From assembly GCA_029227055.1 (NCBI GenBank), contig JAQXZE010000020.1, positions 1 to 32,996 of the forward strand: a DNA stretch of 32,996 bases, written 5' to 3'. Below are positions 29,446 to 32,996 of the stretch, piece after piece. Position 1 is the stretch's first letter. Every line of letters starts with the position of its first letter. The position numbers and the translations under genes are program-made. Origin of the DNA: Oscillospiraceae bacterium. Its GTDB lineage: Bacteria; Bacillota; Clostridia; Oscillospirales; Acutalibacteraceae. Below the pieces are notes generated by a model. That model did not search any database. It was not told where the DNA came from and saw only the letters and a program-made list of their open reading frames with translations.

Positions 29446-30187
29446 TTATCAAAACTCCTTGAACTAGATATCTGTAATCGTCACTCGTCATACAGGTGCT
29501 TAAGGTTATGATGCGGTCTACAGACGAAAGCTCTATACCTTTTCGTATGTTTTTAATCAGTGTTTTAGGGTTTAGAGTCATCTGCAGATAGTCGTTAAAG
29601 ACTTCAGGGTCGTTAAAATCAAAGGAATACAGAAGATGGCGGTTATCATATCGGTAAGCCGCGTAAATGGTGTAGGTTAAAATATGTCCGGGGGTGTAAA
29701 TGTAGATTACCGAATTTTTATTAAAGTAATTAACATCGCGGTATTTTTTAAGGGTACCGAACATTGAGCCGTTTTTCATATTGTGACCGTAAATAACGGT
29801 GTTAGGGTCTGAAAAATCGGTGGAGTTGCGGCGCTGTGTATAAATACTTCCCGCATAAAGATACTTTTTGTTTGTGCCGTGATTTAAATAAAAATCTTCG
29901 GGAGTATCGTCACCGCTTTGAAGAATAGGATAATCAATATTTGTGCCCGGAATTGAAATCCAAGCGTGAATATCGGGGTTTTGCTTTTGAAGCTTTGTAA
30001 AGTTTTTCGGGTTGTCGGGTAAAACGACCTCGCTTGAGGTGGCATCGGAAGAGGAAGGAGCTTCGACAACAGGCTTTTTCGGTGGAATTAAAAGATGTGG
30101 TAAAAGATAAACAGAAAGCGCAATAATTGCCGCAAGCATCACCGAAAGAGCTATTATAAAAACGATTTTAGATTTTTTCTTGTCCAT
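29426..30187 (-). CDS. Class B sortase
   Basis: A 253-residue membrane-anchored transpeptidase that attaches proteins with a C-terminal sorting signal to the cell wall. N-terminal anchor: IVFIIALSVMLAAIIALSVYLL (8-29). A Pro/Ser-rich stem follows, then the catalytic domain with H135 (VIYGHNMKNGSMFGTL), C232 (TLSTCMTSDDYRY) and R239. The class B traits are the helix NFTKLQKQNPDIHAWISIPGTNIDYPI ahead of the core and the long insertion before TLSTC. It overlaps the LCP gene by 20 nt and is two genes from an SPATG protein, its likely substrate. I leave out srtB as a symbol because paralogues are not visible. Confidence 0.9.
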   Translation of the reverse strand: MDKKKSKIVFIIALSVMLAAIIALSVYLLPHLLIPPKKPVVEAPSSSDATSSEVVLPDNPKNFTKLQKQNPDIHAWISIPGTNIDYPILQSGDDTPEDFYLNHGTNKKYLYAGSIYTQRRNSTDFSDPNTVIYGHNMKNGSMFGTLKKYRDVNYFNKNSVIYIYTPGHILTYTIYAAYRYDNRHLLYSFDFNDPEVFNDYLQMTLNPKTLIKNIRKGIELSSVDRIITLSTCMTSDDYRYLVQGVLINDQPTK

Positions 30188-30223
30188 TTTTTCGCTTCCT
30201 AAACAGAAAATTTATTACAGGTA

Positions 30224-30253
30224 ATTATACCATATATAAATATATGTTGTCAA
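30224..30253 (-). promoter_or_regulatory. Promoter of the sortase-LCP operon
   Basis: On the minus strand TTGACA, 18-nt spacer, TGGTATAAT. Confidence 0.7.
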
Positions 30254-30269
30254 ACAGATATAAAATAAT

Positions 30270-30300
30270 AAAACAGACCCGATCAATTTGGGTCTGTTTT
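30270..30300 (-). terminator. Terminator overlapping the end of the 2TM-Nudix-like gene
   Basis: On the minus strand AAAACAGACCC...GGGTCTGTTTT, 11-bp perfect stem then ATTATTTTAT. The first arm encodes the last residues TKTDP and the stop TGA is in the loop. Confidence 0.75.
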
Positions 30301-31548
30301 AGTTTCGTGAAATTTAAGGTTTGATTTTTGATAATGCCAAAGATTGCACAGATAAGACATTTCATAGCCTGCCTTTATATGCTGTTTTCTGTTTTTAATA
30401 TCATGGGAATTAAAGGTTATGTAATCTTGGTTTTCCTTAAAGGCAAAAGAGTCGTAATCTACAGCATACATACTGCGGTCAACATCTAACTTCTTTTCAC
30501 TATCAGGTTTTTTCTTTTCGCTTTCGAAAAATTCTTCTCTTTTTTGGTAGTATGTGGCAGTATCCATATTGTTGATTTTTACTGCAAAGTAAAACTGCGG
30601 TTTACCGCCCTCATAAATATTCTGCCCAAAGCCTAAAAACTGAATGTCGATTTCATTGGAGTCGATATCATCTTCGTTCAACTTTACGCGGTCGGTAAGA
30701 TTTTTTAATATGTTATCCCGCAGGAGATACTCGGGAGTTATAACTGCAGATTTTGGGTTGTTTTCAAACTCTTTTGGGAAGGTAAGCATAACGGCAATTG
30801 ACGAAGTGATTTTGTTTTTAGATATGGTAGAATCGGCTTTTCTTCTTGGGACTAAAAGCCTGCCGTCATTTAAAAAGACAAGGGCATTAATGCCTATGTG
30901 ATTAGACATTTTAGATTCACTCAACGGATTTAAGAGAGGGCCGTATTCGTGAACGTTTCGAAGAGAAACATCGTCGAAAAGCAAAAAGTCAACCGCGCGG
31001 TTAGTAATAAGGTGGTTAAAGTAGTTGCTTCTTGACAGATAAAAAGTCTTGCTTTCAGGGTCAAAGTCGTCAAGTCTAATGGTTAAAAAGTTCTGTTTTG
31101 CTGAGTTTGAATGTGCTGAAAAAAGCTGAGTGTAGTTGCTTACTGTAAAGTCGTCGAGTACAAAATGCTTTTCGGGGAAATCTTTAACCTCGAAAGTATA
31201 GTTTTCATTTATAAGTAGGTCAGAATAAGCAAATTCTTTGGTTGTGCCGTTAAGGGTGAGAATCTTTTTATACTCAGGGTTACCGTTGTAAATTTTTAAA
31301 AGTGTATTTGTGTCATAATTGATTTTAAGAAAATCCTCAAAGTGTCCGCCGATGATTTTGAAACCATAAAGGACAAGAGAGGAGAAAAGAAAACCGACAA
31401 CGGCACCGAAAACATTGCTTACAACATCCTTTGTTGCGAGGTAAAGCAGAAACCCCATAACAATGAAAACACCCGCTATTTCAACAACATATTTTATTGT
31501 GTGGTCTTTTTTGAAAAACGAAATGATTTTTACTAATAATTTTTTCAT
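30283..31548 (-). CDS. Two-transmembrane protein with a degenerate Nudix-like domain
   Basis: I do not recognise a named family for this 421-residue protein. Two membrane helices stand at the N-terminus (about 20-38 and 45-66), followed by a ~140-residue soluble region rich in aromatic residues. Residues ~214-345 resemble the Nudix fold: IGINALVFLNDGRLLVPRRK as the first strands, a serine-rich SKNKITSSIAVMLTF, then YLLRDNILKNLTDRVKL where the Nudix box (REL.EE.G) would be, and FLGFGQNIYEGGKPQFYFAVKI as later strands. The box lacks the metal-binding glutamates, so the domain may bind rather than hydrolyse a nucleotide derivative. The start overlaps the upstream Gfo/Idh gene by ATGA, so they form a coupled pair. 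Membrane-linked Nudix-like sensors occur in proposed nucleotide-signalling conflict systems, but that remains inference. Confidence 0.6.
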   Translation of the reverse strand: MKKLLVKIISFFKKDHTIKYVVEIAGVFIVMGFLLYLATKDVVSNVFGAVVGFLFSSLVLYGFKIIGGHFEDFLKINYDTNTLLKIYNGNPEYKKILTLNGTTKEFAYSDLLINENYTFEVKDFPEKHFVLDDFTVSNYTQLFSAHSNSAKQNFLTIRLDDFDPESKTFYLSRSNYFNHLITNRAVDFLLFDDVSLRNVHEYGPLLNPLSESKMSNHIGINALVFLNDGRLLVPRRKADSTISKNKITSSIAVMLTFPKEFENNPKSAVITPEYLLRDNILKNLTDRVKLNEDDIDSNEIDIQFLGFGQNIYEGGKPQFYFAVKINNMDTATYYQKREEFFESEKKKPDSEKKLDVDRSMYAVDYDSFAFKENQDYITFNSHDIKNRKQHIKAGYEMSYLCNLWHYQKSNLKFHETKTDPN

Positions 31549-32447
31549 AGAGCGTCATTCACCTCAAGCAAAAATTTGTGTATAAGCCGAGCGCTTTCTG
31601 TGTTCTCTCTGCCGTCAAGACGGGTGAAAAGATTGTAATAATGCTCGGTCATCCTCTCGCGCTTTGCAAGAGAAACGCTACCTGTGTTATCGGAAAGACT
31701 TTGTTCGGAATGGTTTATATAAACCTTTTTATCCGAAAGGGTGATATAACTTTCCTTTAAGGTTTTGTGGCTACGCCAATCAACAGAAATGGAAACCCGA
31801 ACCTTGTCAATCAAAAGCTCTGCAGAAGCATAAAGCGGTAAATCGGTTTTTGTGCATTTAACCGAGTTAGTCTTAATGATTTCAAGGGATTTAAAGGGGA
31901 GCCACATTTTTATCATTGATAGAGCGTTTACACCGCTGTCAATCCAAGCACCCATTAAAGCTCTAACGCTTGTATTTATAGACTTTCCATCATCGCTGTA
32001 GGGGTCTGATACAAAAACATTAATTTCTTTTATATCTTCAGGGTTATAAACAGAATTAAAGCTATCGAGTTCAATACCGCCCTGCCAATGAAAAAGGGTT
32101 ATGAATTTAAGTGCCTTTTCTTTGGCTAAGCCACAAAGGGCATCAAAATCAGCGATATTTAGTACAACGGGCTTTTCTATAATGACATTTGTATTGTTTT
32201 CAAGGCAAAATTTTGCAATCTCAAAGTGACTTTCGGGAGGGGTGGAAATTATAGCAAAATCGGGTTTTGCCGAGGATATCATATCTTTATAATCGGCAAA
32301 AAAAGGAAGGCTTGAGTAAAGCTCTCGGGAAACTGAATTCGGGTTAATGTCCGAAACGGCACAAAGGTTTAGAAAGCTTGAGCTATCCAAACCCTCAGCA
32401 TAGTGCCTTGTAATTTTTCCAAGCCCGATAAGACCTGCCGTTTTCAT
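31545..32447 (-). CDS. Gfo/Idh/MocA family oxidoreductase
   Basis: A 300-residue NAD(P)-dependent dehydrogenase-like protein. The Rossmann start is AGLIGLGKITRHYAEGL, the second strand ends AVSDIN, and STPPESHFEIAKFCL and NVIIEKPVVL (EKP at 91-93, whose Lys is catalytic in the family) follow. The C-terminal domain has WIDSGVNALSMIKMWLPF, with DSGVN corresponding to the substrate Asp/His region DxGxH, here Asn in place of His. Members oxidise sugars, inositols or nucleotide sugars. The track begins at 32759, running through repeats; ATG 32447 (AAGGAG upstream) is the real start. The next gene overlaps by 4 nt, tying this enzyme to the 2TM-Nudix-like protein. Confidence 0.82.
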   Translation of the reverse strand: MKTAGLIGLGKITRHYAEGLDSSSFLNLCAVSDINPNSVSRELYSSLPFFADYKDMISSAKPDFAIISTPPESHFEIAKFCLENNTNVIIEKPVVLNIADFDALCGLAKEKALKFITLFHWQGGIELDSFNSVYNPEDIKEINVFVSDPYSDDGKSINTSVRALMGAWIDSGVNALSMIKMWLPFKSLEIIKTNSVKCTKTDLPLYASAELLIDKVRVSISVDWRSHKTLKESYITLSDKKVYINHSEQSLSDNTGSVSLAKRERMTEHYYNLFTRLDGRENTESARLIHKFLLEVNDAL

Positions 32448-32478
32448 AAGTTCCCACTCCTTTGCCGAGTTTTTGTTT

Positions 32479-32507
32479 ATTATACCACCATAAAACAAAA
32501 AGAGCAA
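32479..32507 (-). promoter_or_regulatory. Promoter of the Gfo/Idh - 2TM-Nudix-like operon
   Basis: On the minus strand TTGCTC, 17-nt spacer, TGGTATAAT. The -35 lies at the edge of the hairpin 32504-32521. Confidence 0.55.
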
Positions 32508-32521
32508 GGTGTAAACCTTGC
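32504..32521 (-). terminator. Small terminator-like hairpin upstream of the Gfo/Idh gene
   Basis: GCAAGGT / ACCTTGC 7-bp stem followed on the minus strand by TCTTTTTG. It may insulate the operon from leftward read-through out of the repeat region. Confidence 0.5.
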
Positions 32522-32548
32522 ATTTATAATTTGTGGAAAAGCCACAAT

Positions 32549-32627
32549 ACTTATTACTTCCCAAAAATCCCGCAAGGAGTGTTGGTTGTGGTAAGAGTGA
32601 AGAGGGAAGAAGCAAGAAGTAATGAAG
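32549..32627. repeat. MITE-like small inverted-repeat element, copy 2 (79 bp, inverted)
   Basis: Begins ACTTATTACTTCCC and ends GAAGTAATGAAG (one end decayed). The interior is the reverse complement of copy 1 at 19746-19817 with scattered changes (AAAAATCCCG, GGTAAGAGTGAAGAGG). No coding capacity. A TTGTGG / CCACAA hairpin (32531-32547) abuts its left end. Confidence 0.65.
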
Positions 32628-32787
32628 CACTCGCTTTCGCTCGTATGAAGCGGCGGCTTTGCCACTATGAAGCATTTTGCTTCGCAAAATATGAAGCGAA
32701 GCGCACTTTTTGTTTCTTAATGTGCCGAAGGCACGCTTCATAGCCGAAGGCGACTTCATTTTTCATACACTGTAAGGTGCGCTTCAT
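32622..32787. repeat. Tandem array of ATGAAGC-led mini-hairpins
   Basis: ATGAAGC occurs at 32622, 32645, 32667 and 32691 (periods 23, 22 and 24 nt); the inverted form GCTTCAT occurs at 32735 and 32781. Units carry different short stems, often with TTC or GAA triloops: GGC ttt GCC, ATTTTGC ttc GCAAAAT, GTGCC gaa GGCAC, GCC gaa GGC. Not CRISPR: the units are too short and there are no conserved spacers. The 430-nt gap 32448-32880 contains only this array, element copy 2, the promoter and terminators. Confidence 0.65.
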
Positions 32788-32789
32788 TG

Positions 32790-32823
32790 AAAAAACCTCT
32801 TTACTTTCGTAAAGAGGTTTTTT
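32790..32823. terminator. Bidirectional terminator, perfect 15-bp stem
   Basis: AAAAAACCTCTTTAC tttc GTAAAGAGGTTTTTT. It lies downstream of the partial minus-strand gene at the window end and ends its transcript. Confidence 0.85.
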
Positions 32824-32880
32824 CTGTCATTCGTGTCCGAAAAAGAACTGGTCGAAAACCGAGGATTTTCTTTAAAATAT

Positions 32881-32994
32881 TTAATATTTGTTTAAGTAAA
32901 AGTTCCAAACACAATTACTACGCTCACCAGCGGCAAATTCATATTTTTCTCCGTCAATTATGACAGTGTAAACTGGAACAGCATACGATAAATC
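32881..32994 (-). CDS. C-terminal end of an unidentified protein (5' part outside the window)
   Basis: The last 37 codons of a minus-strand gene, ending TAA at 32881 and open to the window edge. The visible part, PVYTVIIDGEKYEFAAGERS then NCVWNFYLNKY, reads like a compact beta domain. No family is recognised. The nearby 15-bp terminator on the same strand supports it being a real gene. It is too short for the ORF track. Confidence 0.55.
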   Translation of the reverse strand, partial: DLSYAVPVYTVIIDGEKYEFAAGERSNCVWNFYLNKY

Positions 32995-32996
32995 AT

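Noticed and set aside
32462-32743. ORFs (both strands) across the repeat region, including the long 5' extension of the Gfo/Idh ORF
   Set aside because: They translate the small element and the hairpin array. Their shared peptide string is useful only as proof that the two element copies are related.
32622-32787. Possible CRISPR array
   Set aside because: The shared part is only ~7 nt, periods are 22-24 nt, parts are inverted and there are no unique spacers or cas genes.

Overview
This window looks like a chromosomal segment of a low-to-mid GC, strictly anaerobic Gram-positive bacterium of the Clostridia, probably an Oscillospirales/Ruminococcaceae-like gut lineage. The evidence is Firmicutes-type Shine-Dalgarno sites and promoters (near-consensus -35, 17-bp spacer, TGnTATAAT), an oxygen-sensitive class III ribonucleotide reductase (nrdD/nrdG), wall genes (CDP-glycerol transferase family, LytR-CpsA-Psr protein, class B sortase with an SPATG substrate), and many small zinc-ribbon/membrane proteins. 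Taxonomy is inferred from gene content only. No phage module, rRNA or CRISPR array is visible.

Layout, left to right. (1) 1-4.0 kb: the end of a wall-polymer glycerophosphotransferase, a divergent XRE regulator / C39-like membrane-anchored cysteine peptidase pair sharing duplicated operator-like repeats, then an ArsB/NhaD-type ion transporter with a small membrane protein that appears to carry a premature TGA. (2) 4.0-10.2 kb: a self-contained sugar catabolic unit: a PocR-domain AraC regulator divergent from an operon for a fucose-isomerase-like enzyme, FGGY kinase, DUF4432 sugar-binding protein and class II aldolase. It has no transporter, is followed by 0.5 kb of decayed, hairpin-rich DNA, and is flanked by a 17-nt near-identical repeat. 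(3) 10.2-14.5 kb: ABC ATPase/FtsX permease fusion, SGNH hydrolase and RpiB-like isomerase as one operon. (4) 14.5-19.6 kb: aldo/keto reductase, Rieske-FAD oxidoreductase, then nagA overlapped by an unusual ROK-like protein. (5) 19.6-23.4 kb: tRNA-Val(GAC) with a small inverted-repeat element just behind it, a Cu/Zn-SOD-like gene lacking one zinc ligand, a short GH127-like protein, a palindromic repeat cluster, and three zinc-ribbon/DUF2752/TM2 membrane genes. (6) 23.4-27.5 kb, minus strand: nrdG-nrdD-trxB. nrdD carries a fused C-terminal CPNC redoxin-like domain, so reductase, redoxin and flavoprotein reductase sit in one operon behind a promoter with NrdR-box-like sites. (7) 27.6-30.2 kb, minus strand: class B sortase, LCP protein and an SPATG surface protein. 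(8) 30.3-32.4 kb, minus strand: a Gfo/Idh/MocA oxidoreductase translationally coupled to a two-TM protein with a degenerate Nudix-like domain. (9) 32.5-33.0 kb: a second, inverted copy of the element found behind the tRNA, a tandem array of ATGAAGC-led mini-hairpins, and the 3' end of another minus-strand gene.

The best candidates for something undescribed are the transporter-less PocR sugar pathway, the NrdD-redoxin fusion with its own reductase, the Gfo/Idh + 2TM-Nudix-like pair, and the two linked non-coding repeat families. Functions are assigned from motifs read by eye; no database search was run.
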